From: Phytophthora sp. 'mugwort'
Taxonomy: Eukaryota > Oomycota > Peronosporomycetes > Peronosporales > Peronosporaceae
Assembly (NCBI GenBank): GCA_033558025.1
Contig: JAUCEF010000003.1
Coordinates: 3,436,001-3,500,000 of the forward strand
Direction of reading: 5' to 3'
Length of the DNA: 64,000 bases
Shown piece after piece: positions 50,722 to 61,537 of this stretch. Under the pieces are notes generated by a model, which made no database searches, was not told where the DNA came from, and was given only the letters and a program-made list of their open reading frames with translations. Each line of letters starts with the position of its first letter. Positions within the stretch are counted from its first letter, which is position 1. The position numbers were made by a program, and so were the translations under genes.

Positions 50722-51431
50722 CTGATCATGTTACTGTGATAAAAGCAGTTGGCATCAGCACTTTCCCAAATGTGCACTTCGCGGTTCTCCTGCGAAACTC
50801 GCTGACCTTGAGTAACACTTTTCTTTTCGCTTCCTTATATATCGCTCGTGTGCCTTTTCCATACATGGGATCGGCCCTTCAATGCTTGAGCTTATCAGTT
50901 TATCATCGGTTGACTTGGCATTCATTCGCTTGCCTATGTATCAGATATTTCGGTGCCTTATTCGCTTTGACTTGCTTTGTCTTCCTGGCGCCCTCGCGTT
51001 GCCTCCACCGTGTGTTGTCGGATCTATCTGTCTTCTTCCCTTTACTCGTCATATTAGAAGTGTGTTGTACACTATCAGCACAAGCGTTAGGAGTCGGCGA
51101 GGCGCTCGGTTTTGAGGTACGGCCAGTCGACGGACCGCGAACCTATCCAACACGCAAATGGATAAATCGCTGCAGCGCGGTCGAAAGCGGGTGGGGTGTT
51201 CCATTTAAACGTCGGCACCGTGACTAGCAGAAAAGGCTTCGGCGCGGGTGTGCAGCGAGCGAATGCGTATAGACCGAAAACGCGAGTGGAGATGTATAAA
51301 TTGATTTGCTGTTGTTAGGTGGCATTGTTCATAGAGTGGCGTGTGTATGGTAGTGCGGTGTTTTGGTTGTGTATTGATGTGTTGTGTTCGTCGATATTTG
51401 TGTTGTGGTAGAGCGCGTTTGTTGTTGTCCT

Positions 51432-51504
51432 GGGGATGTAGCTCAAATGGTAGAGCGCTCGCTTAGCATGCGAGAGGTACAGGGATCGATACCCTGCTTC
51501 TCCA
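51432..51504 (+). tRNA. tRNA-Ala (AGC), copy 66
   Basis: Consensus gene. Unit as copy 64. Confidence 0.97.
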
Positions 51505-52214
51505 CTGATCATGTTACTGTGATAAAAGCAGTTGGCATCAGCACTTTCCCAAATGTGCACTTCGCGGTTCTCCTGCGAAACTCGCTGACCTTGAGTAACA
51601 CTTTTCTTTTCGCTTCCTTATATATCGCTTGTGTGCCTTTTCCATACATGGGATCGGCCCTTCAATGCTTGAGCTTATCAGTTTATCATCGGTTGACTTG
51701 GCATTCATTCGCTTGCCTATGTATCAGATATTTCGGTGCCTTATTCGCTTTGACTTGCTTTGTCTTCCTGGCGCCCTCGCGTTGCCTCCACCGTGTGTTG
51801 TCGGATCTATCTGTCTTCTTCCCTTTACTCGTCATATTAGAAGTGTGTTGTACATTATCAGCACAAGCGTTAGGAGTCGGCGAGGCGCTCGGTTTTGAGG
51901 TACGGCCAGTCGACGGACCGCGAACCTATCCAACACGCAAATGGATAAATCGCTGCAGCGCGGTCGAAAGCGGGTGGGGTGTTCCATTTAAACGTCGGCA
52001 CCGTGACTAGCAGAAAAGGCTTCGGCGCGGGTGTGCAGCGAGCGAATGCGTATAGACCGAAAACGCGAGTGGAGATGTATAAATTGATTTGCTGTTGTTA
52101 GGTGGCATTGTTCATAGAGTGGCGTGTGTATGGTAGTGCGGTGTTTTGGTTGTGTATTGATGTGTTGTGTTCGTCGATATTTGTGTTGTGGTAGAGCGCG
52201 TTTGTTGTTGTCCT

Positions 52215-52287
52215 GGGGATGTAGCTCAAATGGTAGAGCGCTCGCTTAGCATGCGAGAGGTACAGGGATCGATACCCTGCTTCTCCA
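52215..52287 (+). tRNA. tRNA-Ala (AGC), copy 67
   Basis: Consensus gene. Unit as copy 65. Confidence 0.97.
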
Positions 52288-52997
52288 CTGATCATGTTAC
52301 TGTGATAAAAGCAGTTGGCATCAGCACTTTCCCAAATGTGCACTTCGCGGTTCTCCTGCGAAACTCGCTGACCTTGAGTAACACTTTTCTTTTCGCTTCC
52401 TTATATATCGCTCGTGTGCCTTTTCCATACATGGGATCGGCCCTTCAATGCTTGAGCTTATCAGTTTATCATCGGTTGACTTGGCATTCATTCGCTTGCC
52501 TATGTATCAGATATTTCGGTGCCTTATTCGCTTTGACTTGCTTTGTCTTCCTGGCGCCCTCGCGTTGCCTCCACCGTGTGTTGTCGGATCTATCTGTCTT
52601 CTTCCCTTTACTCGTCATATTAGAAGTGTGTTGTACACTATCAGCACAAGCGTTAGGAGTCGGCGAGGCGCTCGGTTTTGAGGTACGGCCAGTCGACGGA
52701 CCGCGAACCTATCCAACACGCAAATGGATAAATCGCTGCAGCGCGGTCGAAAGCGGGTGGGGTGTTCCATTTAAACGTCGGCACCGTGACTAGCAGAAAA
52801 GGCTTCGGCGCGGGTGTGCAGCGAGCGAATGCGTATAGACCGAAAACGCGAGTGGAGATGTATAAATTGATTTGCTGTTGTTAGGTGGCATTGTTCATAG
52901 AGTGGCGTGTGTATGGTAGTGCGGTGTTTTGGTTGTGTATTGATGTGTTGTGTTCGTCGATATTTGTGTTGTGGTAGAGCGCGTTTGTTGTTGTCCT

Positions 52998-53070
52998 GGG
53001 GATGTAGCTCAAATGGTAGAGCGCTCGCTTAGCATGCGCGAGGTACAGGGATCGATACCCTGCTTCTCCA
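52998..53070 (+). tRNA. tRNA-Ala (AGC), copy 68, A42C variant
   Basis: A42C (base 53039), without ATT. Unit alleles: 3T, 874C, 957C, 1003T, and a private A to C at 53522 that removes the PstI site. Confidence 0.92.
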
Positions 53071-53779
53071 CTGATCATGTTACTGTGATAAAAGCAGTTG
53101 GCATCAGCACTTTCCCAAATGTGCACTTCGCGGTTCTCCTGCGAAACTCGCTGACCTTGAGTAACACTTTTCTTTTCGCTTCCTTATATATCGCTCGTGT
53201 GCCTTTCCATACATGGGATCGGCCCTTCAATGCTTGAGCTTATCAGTTTATCATCGGTCGACTTGGCATTCATTCGCTTGCCTATGTATCAGATATTTCG
53301 GTGCCTTATTCGCTTTGACTTGCTTTGTCTTCCTGGCGCCCTCGCGTTGCCTCCACCGTGTGTTGTCGGATCTATCTGTCTTCTTCCCTTTACTCGTCAT
53401 ATTAGAAGTGTGTTGTACACTATCAGCACAAGCGTTAGGAGTCGGCGAGGCGCTCGGTTTTGAGGTACGGCCAGTCGACGGACCGCGAACCTATCCAACA
53501 CGCAAATGGATAAATCGCTGCCGCGCGGTCGAAAGCGGGTGGGGTGTTCCATTTAAACGTCGGCACCGTGACTAGCAGAAAAGGCTTCGGCGCGGGTGTG
53601 CAGCGAGCGAATGCGTATAGACCGAAAACGCGAGTGGAGATGTATAAATTGATTTGCTGTTGTTAGGTGGCATTGTTCATAGAGTGGCGTGTGTATGGTA
53701 GTGCGGTGTTTTGGTTGTGTATTGATGTGTTGTGTTCGTCGATATTTGTGTTGTGGTAGAGCGCGTTTGTTGTTGTCCT

Positions 53780-53852
53780 GGGGATGTAGCTCAAATGGTA
53801 GAGCGCTCGCTTAGCATGCGAGAGGTACAGGGATCGATACCCTGCTTCTCCA
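53780..53852 (+). tRNA. tRNA-Ala (AGC), copy 69
   Basis: Consensus gene. One extra A in the A run about 20 nt downstream (shared with copy 72). Unit alleles: 732T, 796T, 874C, 1003T. Confidence 0.97.
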
Positions 53853-54563
53853 CTGATCATGTTACTGTGATAAAAAGCAGTTGGCATCAGCACTTTCCCA
53901 AATGTGCACTTCGCGGTTCTCCTGCGAAACTCGCTGACCTTGAGTAACACTTTTCTTTTCGCTTCCTTATATATCGCTTGTGTGCCTTTTCCATACATGG
54001 GATCGGCCCTTCAATGCTTGAGCTTATCAGTTTATCATCGGTTGACTTGGCATTCATTCGCTTGCCTATGTATCAGATATTTCGGTGCCTTATTCGCTTT
54101 GACTTGCTTTGTCTTCCTGGCGCCCTCGCGTTGCCTCCACCGTGTGTTGTCGGATCTATCTGTCTTCTTCCCTTTACTCGTCATATTAGAAGTGTGTTGT
54201 ACATTATCAGCACAAGCGTTAGGAGTCGGCGAGGCGCTCGGTTTTGAGGTACGGCCAGTCGACGGACCGCGAACCTATCCAACACGCAAATGGATAAATC
54301 GCTGCAGCGCGGTCGAAAGCGGGTGGGGTGTTCCATTTAAACGTCGGCACCGTGACTAGCAGAAAAGGCTTCGGCGCGGGTGTGCAGCGAGCGAATGCGT
54401 ATAGACCGAAAACGCGAGTGGAGATGTATAAATTGATTTGCTGTTGTTAGGTGGCATTGTTCATAGAGTGGCGTGTGTATGGTAGTGCGGTGTTTTGGTT
54501 GTGTATTGATGTGTTGTGTTCGTCGATATTTGTGTTGTGGTAGAGCGCGTTTGTTGTTGTCCT

Positions 54564-54636
54564 GGGGATGTAGCTCAAATGGTAGAGCGCTCGCTTAGCA
54601 TGCGAGAGGTACAGGGATCGATACCCTGCTTCTCCA
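54564..54636 (+). tRNA. tRNA-Ala (AGC), copy 70
   Basis: Consensus gene. Unit alleles: 796T, 939C, 1003T. Confidence 0.97.
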
Positions 54637-55346
54637 CTGATCATGTTACTGTGATAAAAGCAGTTGGCATCAGCACTTTCCCAAATGTGCACTTCGCGGT
54701 TCTCCTGCGAAACTCGCTGACCTTGAGTAACACTTTTCTTTTCGCTTCCTTATATATCGCTCGTGTGCCTTTTCCATACATGGGATCGGCCCTTCAATGC
54801 TTGAGCTTATCAGTTTATCATCGGTTGACTTGGCATTCATTCGCTTGCCTATGTATCAGATATTTCGGTGCCTTATTCGCTTTGACTTGCTTTGTCTTCC
54901 TGGTGCCCTCGCGTTGCCTCCACCGTGTGTTGTCGGATCTATCTGTCTTCTTCCCTTTACTCGTCATACTAGAAGTGTGTTGTACATTATCAGCACAAGC
55001 GTTAGGAGTCGGCGAGGCGCTCGGTTTTGAGGTACGGCCAGTCGACGGACCGCGAACCTATCCAACACGCAAATGGATAAATCGCTGCAGCGCGGTCGAA
55101 AGCGGGTGGGGTGTTCCATTTAAACGTCGGCACCGTGACTAGCAGAAAAGGCTTCGGCGCGGGTGTGCAGCGAGCGAATGCGTATAGACCGAAAACGCGA
55201 GTGGAGATGTATAAATTGATTTGCTGTTGTTAGGTGGCATTGTTCATAGAGTGGCGTGTGTATGGTAGTGCGGTGTTTTGGTTGTGTATTGATGTGTTGT
55301 GTTCGTCGATATTTGTGTTGTGGTAGAGCGCGTTTGTTGTTGTCCT

Positions 55347-55419
55347 GGGGATGTAGCTCAAATGGTAGAGCGCTCGCTTAGCATGCGAGAGGTACAGGGA
55401 TCGATACCCTGCTTCTCCA
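55347..55419 (+). tRNA. tRNA-Ala (AGC), copy 71
   Basis: Consensus gene. Unit alleles: 897C, 939C, 1003T. Confidence 0.97.
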
Positions 55420-56129
55420 CTGATCATGTTACTGTGATAAAAGCAGTTGGCATCAGCACTTTCCCAAATGTGCACTTCGCGGTTCTCCTGCGAAACTCGC
55501 TGACCTTGAGTAACACTTTTCTTTTCGCTTCCTTATATATCGCTCGTGTGCCTTTTCCATACATGGGATCGGCCCTTCAATGCTTGAGCTTATCAGTTTA
55601 TCATCGGTCGACTTGGCATTCATTCGCTTGCCTATGTATCAGATATTTCGGTGCCTTATTCGCTTTGACTTGCTTTGTCTTCCTGGTGCCCTCGCGTTGC
55701 CTCCACCGTCTGTTGTCGGATCTATCTGTCTTCTTCCCTTTACTCGTCATACTAGAAGTGTGTTGTACATTATCAGCACAAGCGTTAGGAGTCGGCGAGG
55801 CGCTCGGTTTTGAGGTACGGCCAGTCGACGGACCGCGAACCTATCCAACACGCAAATGGATAAATCGCTGCAGCGCGGTCGAAAGCGGGTGGGGTGTTCC
55901 ATTTAAACGTCGGCACCGTGACTAGCAGAAAAGGCTTCGGCGCGGGTGTGCAGCGAGCGAATGCGTATAGACCGAAAACGCGAGTGGAGATGTATAAATT
56001 GATTTGCTGTTGTTAGGTGGCATTGTTCATAGAGTGGCGTGTGTATGGTAGTGCGGTGTTTTGGTTGTGTATTGATGTGTTGTGTTCGTCGATATTTGTG
56101 TTGTGGTAGAGCGCGTTTGTTGTTGTCCT

Positions 56130-56202
56130 GGGGATGTAGCTCAAATGGTAGAGCGCTCGCTTAGCATGCGAGAGGTACAGGGATCGATACCCTGCTTCTC
56201 CA
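56130..56202 (+). tRNA. tRNA-Ala (AGC), copy 72
   Basis: Consensus gene. Extra A downstream as in copy 69. Unit alleles: 3T, 897C, 1003T. Confidence 0.97.
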
Positions 56203-56912
56203 CTGATCATGTTACTGTGATAAAAAGCAGTTGGCATCAGCACTTTCCCAAATGTGCACTTCGCGGTTCTCCTGCGAAACTCGCTGACCTTGAGTAACAC
56301 TTTTCTTTTCGCTTCCTTATATATCGCTCGTGTGCCTTTCCATACATGGGATCGGCCCTTCAATGCTTGAGCTTATCAGTTTATCATCGGTCGACTTGGC
56401 ATTCATTCGCTTGCCTATGTATCAGATATTTCGGTGCCTTATTCGCTTTGACTTGCTTTGTCTTCCTGGTGCCCTCGCGTTGCCTCCACCGTCTGTTGTC
56501 GGATCTATCTGTCTTCTTCCCTTTACTCGTCATATTAGAAGTGTGTTGTACATTATCAGCACAAGCGTTAGGAGTCGGCGAGGCGCTCGGTTTTGAGGTA
56601 CGGCCAGTCGACGGACCGCGAACCTATCCAACACGCAAATGGATAAATCGCTGCAGCGCGGTCGAAAGCGGGTGGGGTGTTCCATTTAAACGTCGGCACC
56701 GTGACTAGCAGAAAAGGCTTCGGCGCGGGTGTGCAGCGAGCGAATGCGTATAGACCGAAAACGCGAGTGGAGATGTATAAATTGATTTGCTGTTGTTAGG
56801 TGGCATTGTTCATAGAGTGGCGTGTGTATGGTAGTGCGGTGTTTTGGTTGTGTATTGATGTGTTGTGTTCGTCGATATTTGTGTTGTGGTAGAGCGCGTT
56901 TGTTGTTGTCCT

Positions 56913-56985
56913 GGGGATGTAGCTCAAATGGTAGAGCGCTCGCTTAGCATGCGAGAGGTACAGGGATCGATACCCTGCTTCTCCA
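56913..56985 (+). tRNA. tRNA-Ala (AGC), copy 73
   Basis: Consensus gene. Unit alleles: 732T, 796T, 874C, 957C, 1003T; same as copy 76. Confidence 0.97.
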
Positions 56986-57695
56986 CTGATCATGTTACTG
57001 TGATAAAAGCAGTTGGCATCAGCACTTTCCCAAATGTGCACTTCGCGGTTCTCCTGCGAAACTCGCTGACCTTGAGTAACACTTTTCTTTTCGCTTCCTT
57101 ATATATCGCTTGTGTGCCTTTTCCATACATGGGATCGGCCCTTCAATGCTTGAGCTTATCAGTTTATCATCGGTTGACTTGGCATTCATTCGCTTGCCTA
57201 TGTATCAGATATTTCGGTGCCTTATTCGCTTTGACTTGCTTTGTCTTCCTGGCGCCCTCGCGTTGCCTCCACCGTGTGTTGTCGGATCTATCTGTCTTCT
57301 TCCCTTTACTCGTCATATTAGAAGTGTGTTGTACACTATCAGCACAAGCGTTAGGAGTCGGCGAGGCGCTCGGTTTTGAGGTACGGCCAGTCGACGGACC
57401 GCGAACCTATCCAACACGCAAATGGATAAATCGCTGCAGCGCGGTCGAAAGCGGGTGGGGTGTTCCATTTAAACGTCGGCACCGTGACTAGCAGAAAAGG
57501 CTTCGGCGCGGGTGTGCAGCGAGCGAATGCGTATAGACCGAAAACGCGAGTGGAGATGTATAAATTGATTTGCTGTTGTTAGGTGGCATTGTTCATAGAG
57601 TGGCGTGTGTATGGTAGTGCGGTGTTTTGGTTGTGTATTGATGTGTTGTGTTCGTCGATATTTGTGTTGTGGTAGAGCGCGTTTGTTGTTGTCCT

Positions 57696-57768
57696 GGGGA
57701 TGTAGCTCAAATGGTAGAGCGCTCGCTTAGCATGCGAGAGGTACAGGGATCGATACCCTGCTTCTCCA
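57696..57768 (+). tRNA. tRNA-Ala (AGC), copy 74
   Basis: Consensus gene. Unit alleles: 732T, 796T, 1003T; same as copy 75. Confidence 0.97.
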
Positions 57769-58478
57769 CTGATCATGTTACTGTGATAAAAGCAGTTGGC
57801 ATCAGCACTTTCCCAAATGTGCACTTCGCGGTTCTCCTGCGAAACTCGCTGACCTTGAGTAACACTTTTCTTTTCGCTTCCTTATATATCGCTTGTGTGC
57901 CTTTTCCATACATGGGATCGGCCCTTCAATGCTTGAGCTTATCAGTTTATCATCGGTTGACTTGGCATTCATTCGCTTGCCTATGTATCAGATATTTCGG
58001 TGCCTTATTCGCTTTGACTTGCTTTGTCTTCCTGGTGCCCTCGCGTTGCCTCCACCGTGTGTTGTCGGATCTATCTGTCTTCTTCCCTTTACTCGTCATA
58101 TTAGAAGTGTGTTGTACATTATCAGCACAAGCGTTAGGAGTCGGCGAGGCGCTCGGTTTTGAGGTACGGCCAGTCGACGGACCGCGAACCTATCCAACAC
58201 GCAAATGGATAAATCGCTGCAGCGCGGTCGAAAGCGGGTGGGGTGTTCCATTTAAACGTCGGCACCGTGACTAGCAGAAAAGGCTTCGGCGCGGGTGTGC
58301 AGCGAGCGAATGCGTATAGACCGAAAACGCGAGTGGAGATGTATAAATTGATTTGCTGTTGTTAGGTGGCATTGTTCATAGAGTGGCGTGTGTATGGTAG
58401 TGCGGTGTTTTGGTTGTGTATTGATGTGTTGTGTTCGTCGATATTTGTGTTGTGGTAGAGCGCGTTTGTTGTTGTCCT

Positions 58479-58551
58479 GGGGATGTAGCTCAAATGGTAG
58501 AGCGCTCGCTTAGCATGCGAGAGGTACAGGGATCGATACCCTGCTTCTCCA
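58479..58551 (+). tRNA. tRNA-Ala (AGC), copy 75
   Basis: Consensus gene. Unit as copy 74. Confidence 0.97.
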
Positions 58552-59261
58552 CTGATCATGTTACTGTGATAAAAGCAGTTGGCATCAGCACTTTCCCAAA
58601 TGTGCACTTCGCGGTTCTCCTGCGAAACTCGCTGACCTTGAGTAACACTTTTCTTTTCGCTTCCTTATATATCGCTTGTGTGCCTTTTCCATACATGGGA
58701 TCGGCCCTTCAATGCTTGAGCTTATCAGTTTATCATCGGTTGACTTGGCATTCATTCGCTTGCCTATGTATCAGATATTTCGGTGCCTTATTCGCTTTGA
58801 CTTGCTTTGTCTTCCTGGTGCCCTCGCGTTGCCTCCACCGTGTGTTGTCGGATCTATCTGTCTTCTTCCCTTTACTCGTCATATTAGAAGTGTGTTGTAC
58901 ATTATCAGCACAAGCGTTAGGAGTCGGCGAGGCGCTCGGTTTTGAGGTACGGCCAGTCGACGGACCGCGAACCTATCCAACACGCAAATGGATAAATCGC
59001 TGCAGCGCGGTCGAAAGCGGGTGGGGTGTTCCATTTAAACGTCGGCACCGTGACTAGCAGAAAAGGCTTCGGCGCGGGTGTGCAGCGAGCGAATGCGTAT
59101 AGACCGAAAACGCGAGTGGAGATGTATAAATTGATTTGCTGTTGTTAGGTGGCATTGTTCATAGAGTGGCGTGTGTATGGTAGTGCGGTGTTTTGGTTGT
59201 GTATTGATGTGTTGTGTTCGTCGATATTTGTGTTGTGGTAGAGCGCGTTTGTTGTTGTCCT

Positions 59262-59334
59262 GGGGATGTAGCTCAAATGGTAGAGCGCTCGCTTAGCATG
59301 CGAGAGGTACAGGGATCGATACCCTGCTTCTCCA
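59262..59334 (+). tRNA. tRNA-Ala (AGC), copy 76
   Basis: Consensus gene. Unit as copy 73. Confidence 0.97.
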
Positions 59335-60044
59335 CTGATCATGTTACTGTGATAAAAGCAGTTGGCATCAGCACTTTCCCAAATGTGCACTTCGCGGTTC
59401 TCCTGCGAAACTCGCTGACCTTGAGTAACACTTTTCTTTTCGCTTCCTTATATATCGCTTGTGTGCCTTTTCCATACATGGGATCGGCCCTTCAATGCTT
59501 GAGCTTATCAGTTTATCATCGGTTGACTTGGCATTCATTCGCTTGCCTATGTATCAGATATTTCGGTGCCTTATTCGCTTTGACTTGCTTTGTCTTCCTG
59601 GCGCCCTCGCGTTGCCTCCACCGTGTGTTGTCGGATCTATCTGTCTTCTTCCCTTTACTCGTCATATTAGAAGTGTGTTGTACACTATCAGCACAAGCGT
59701 TAGGAGTCGGCGAGGCGCTCGGTTTTGAGGTACGGCCAGTCGACGGACCGCGAACCTATCCAACACGCAAATGGATAAATCGCTGCAGCGCGGTCGAAAG
59801 CGGGTGGGGTGTTCCATTTAAACGTCGGCACCGTGACTAGCAGAAAAGGCTTCGGCGCGGGTGTGCAGCGAGCGAATGCGTATAGACCGAAAACGCGAGT
59901 GGAGATGTATAAATTGATTTGCTGTTGTTAGGTGGCATTGTTCATAGAGTGGCGTGTGTATGGTAGTGCGGTGTTTTGGTTGTGTATTGATGTGTTGTGT
60001 TCGTCGATATTTGTGTTGTGGTAGAGCGCGTTTGTTGTTGTCCT

Positions 60045-60117
60045 GGGGATGTAGCTCAAATGGTAGAGCGCTCGCTTAGCATGCGAGAGGTACAGGGATC
60101 GATACCCTGCTTCTCCA
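60045..60117 (+). tRNA. tRNA-Ala (AGC), copy 77, last gene of the array
   Basis: Consensus gene in the terminal, truncated unit. It still has its full upstream spacer and the TTTTCTTTT downstream. Unit allele: 796T, plus changes confined to this unit (see next entry). Confidence 0.97.
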
Positions 60118-60525
60118 CTGATCATGTTACTGTGATAAAAGCAGTTGGCATCAGCACTTTCCCAAATGTGCACTTCGCGGTTCTCCTGCGAAACTCGCTG
60201 ACCTTGAGTAACACTTTTCTTTTCGCTTCCTTATATATCGCTCGTGTGCCTTTTCCATACATGGGATCGGCCCTTCAATGCTTGAGCTTATCAGTTTATC
60301 ATCGGTTGACTTGGCATTCATTCGCTTGCCTATGTATCAGATATTTCGGTGCCTTATTCGCTTTGACTTGCTTTGTCTTCCTGGTGCCCTCGCGTTGCCT
60401 CCACCGTGTGTTGTCGGACTATCTGTCTTCTTCCCTTTACTCGTCATATTAGAAGTGTGTTGTACATTATCAGCACAAGCGTTAGGAGTCGGCGAGGCGC
60501 TCAGTTTTGAGGCACGGTCAGTCGA
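60118..60525 (+). repeat. Truncated last unit and right boundary of the array
   Basis: Matches other units until about 60,525 (cagtcga), then leaves the repeat. Near the end it carries changes not seen elsewhere: one T lost at GGATCTATC (about 60,418), CTCGG to CTCAG, and CACGGCC to CACGGTC. It has C at the position matching 1003, whereas the neighbouring units 63-76 have T. A terminal unit that diverges is what concerted evolution predicts for array edges. Confidence 0.85.
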
Positions 60526-60539
60526 GCGGATCGCGCTCC

Positions 60540-61450
60540 GGTACGCCATGCTCGAAGATACCACCGGAAAGCGCATACACGCTTACAAGACTACATTGTA
60601 TACGACTTGGTTCCGGGGCGTGGAACAATCGCGAAAGGACGCGCATCACCCCAAAATCTGGTCGTCGACCTCGCGATTGCAGCTGGATCGCTACCTGGCG
60701 CTCCTATCTCTCCAAATTGATCGTCTTTGACTGGTGGTTTCACGCGGCGGATTCAAGCTAGAGGAGTTCGCCTCCTCCCGATCCAGTTGTTTGTCGTATA
60801 GGATCTTCTGTGGTGCACCTCCCATTTCGCAGCCGTAGTGATCTACTTTGCATGTCGTAATCCAACCAACTTTGTTTCCGTCTTCCATCGACTTGTTGTT
60901 CCTGCCACGATCTGTCGTCTTAAGGTCCCATTTCATGCTCTATCCGAGATCTCCACAGCAGACCCGGACACTTCACCCGATCCTAACTTGCGGGTAACAT
61001 CTACAACCACTCCACTTTCCACCTTCAGGTATTCAATCTTCCCCGATTCTCTTTCTCGCTTCTTCCACCGCATCGACCAACTTAGCCAGCCGGGTAACCT
61101 CCTCCTTCTCCTGCTGTAGCCTTCCTGCATAGTCCTCTTACCAACTCCGCCACGCTCACAACCAACTTGTGGCCGTGTATCTGTCTACCTCGCCCATCTG
61201 CAATCGTCCCGCAGACCTTCGACACTCAGTATCACTTGCAGCAACCAGTTTGCCGCAGTAGCTTCCACCACTCGTGCTTCCCGCTGCGGCTCCATCGCCA
61301 GGAAACGGCTCCGCTTGGCCCTGTCCTGCTGGAACTCGCTCAGGAGCGCGCCACAGTTCAGATCCGCGTCATCACACGTAGGCTCGTCATAACATCGTCC
61401 CTTGAACTCGCGCAGCGTTCGTCCATATCACGTCCGGCGGCCTCGTCTCA
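60540..61450 (-). mobile_element. Decayed gag-like retroelement remnant (uncertain)
   Basis: On the minus strand several short open stretches in different frames read like protein sequence separated by shifts and stops. One, open from about 61,420 to 61,185, contains SEFQQDRAKRSRFLAMEPQR. Another, about 61,140-61,033, contains RLQQEKEEVTRLAKLVDAVE, charged and heptad-like as in a coiled coil. Nearer the array (about 60,760-60,600) there is a further open stretch. This resembles the coiled-coil part of retrotransposon gag proteins, but I cannot name a family. The remnant runs up to the array edge, so its 3' part (pol) is missing. It could instead belong to an unrelated decayed gene. Confidence 0.35.
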
Positions 61451-61520
61451 CGTCGCTGATCTTCCCGACCCCGTATTCGCCTTCCTTAGCTCTCGATCCC
61501 AATTATCCCCGAGGAGCAGC

Positions 61521-61537
61521 ATAATAATAATAATAAT
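61521..61537. repeat. (ATA/TAA) microsatellite, possible LINE 3' tail
   Basis: Seventeen bases of perfect TAA-type trinucleotide repeat. It lies about 225 bp past the stop of the minus-strand RNase H reading frame, where a non-LTR retrotransposon would end. Several LINE families end in short simple repeats rather than poly(A). That it is the tail of this element is inference. Confidence 0.6.

Larger units (their letters stand above)
1..60525 (+). repeat. Tandem array of ~783-bp units, each with one tRNA-Ala(AGC) gene
   Basis: Head-to-tail repeat with 77 complete tRNA genes; it starts mid-unit (base 1 matches base 784 of the next unit) and ends mid-unit. Unit length varies from 780 to 786 bp because of small indels. 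Allele key used in the tRNA entries, given as copy-1 unit coordinates: ATT = 3-bp insertion near 495-503; 484C; 510A; 694C (creates CTCGAG); 3T = one T lost from 740-743; 732T; 767G; 783A or 783T; 796T; 846C; 874C; 890T; 897C; 939C; 957C; 1003T. The base unit (copies 6, 22, 27, 32, 42) has none of these. Alleles listed for a copy lie from about 50 bp before its tRNA to the next tRNA. Changes between about 1,112 and 1,200 of the unit were scanned less closely. What is seen is the repeat and the tRNA; a function in raising tRNA-Ala dosage is inference. Confidence 0.98.

Noticed and set aside
1..60525. CRISPR array or bacterial/phage tRNA array
   Set aside because: Repeats are 783 bp without short unique spacers. 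The tRNA has A34 in an alanine tRNA, A54 in the T loop and no encoded CCA, none of which fits a bacterial or phage origin.
1..60525. tRNA-derived SINE family
   Set aside because: Copies are strictly head-to-tail with a constant spacer, the cloverleaf is intact, and there are no poly(A) tails or target-site duplications around single units.
1..60525. Assembly artefact that repeated one unit
   Set aside because: Units differ by private and shared variants and by six different lengths, so they are not copies of one consensus. The exact copy number and order still depend on the reads.
60337..60576. Minus-strand reading frame across the array edge
   Set aside because: It joins spacer antisense to flanking sequence by chance; there is no domain and no sign of coding.
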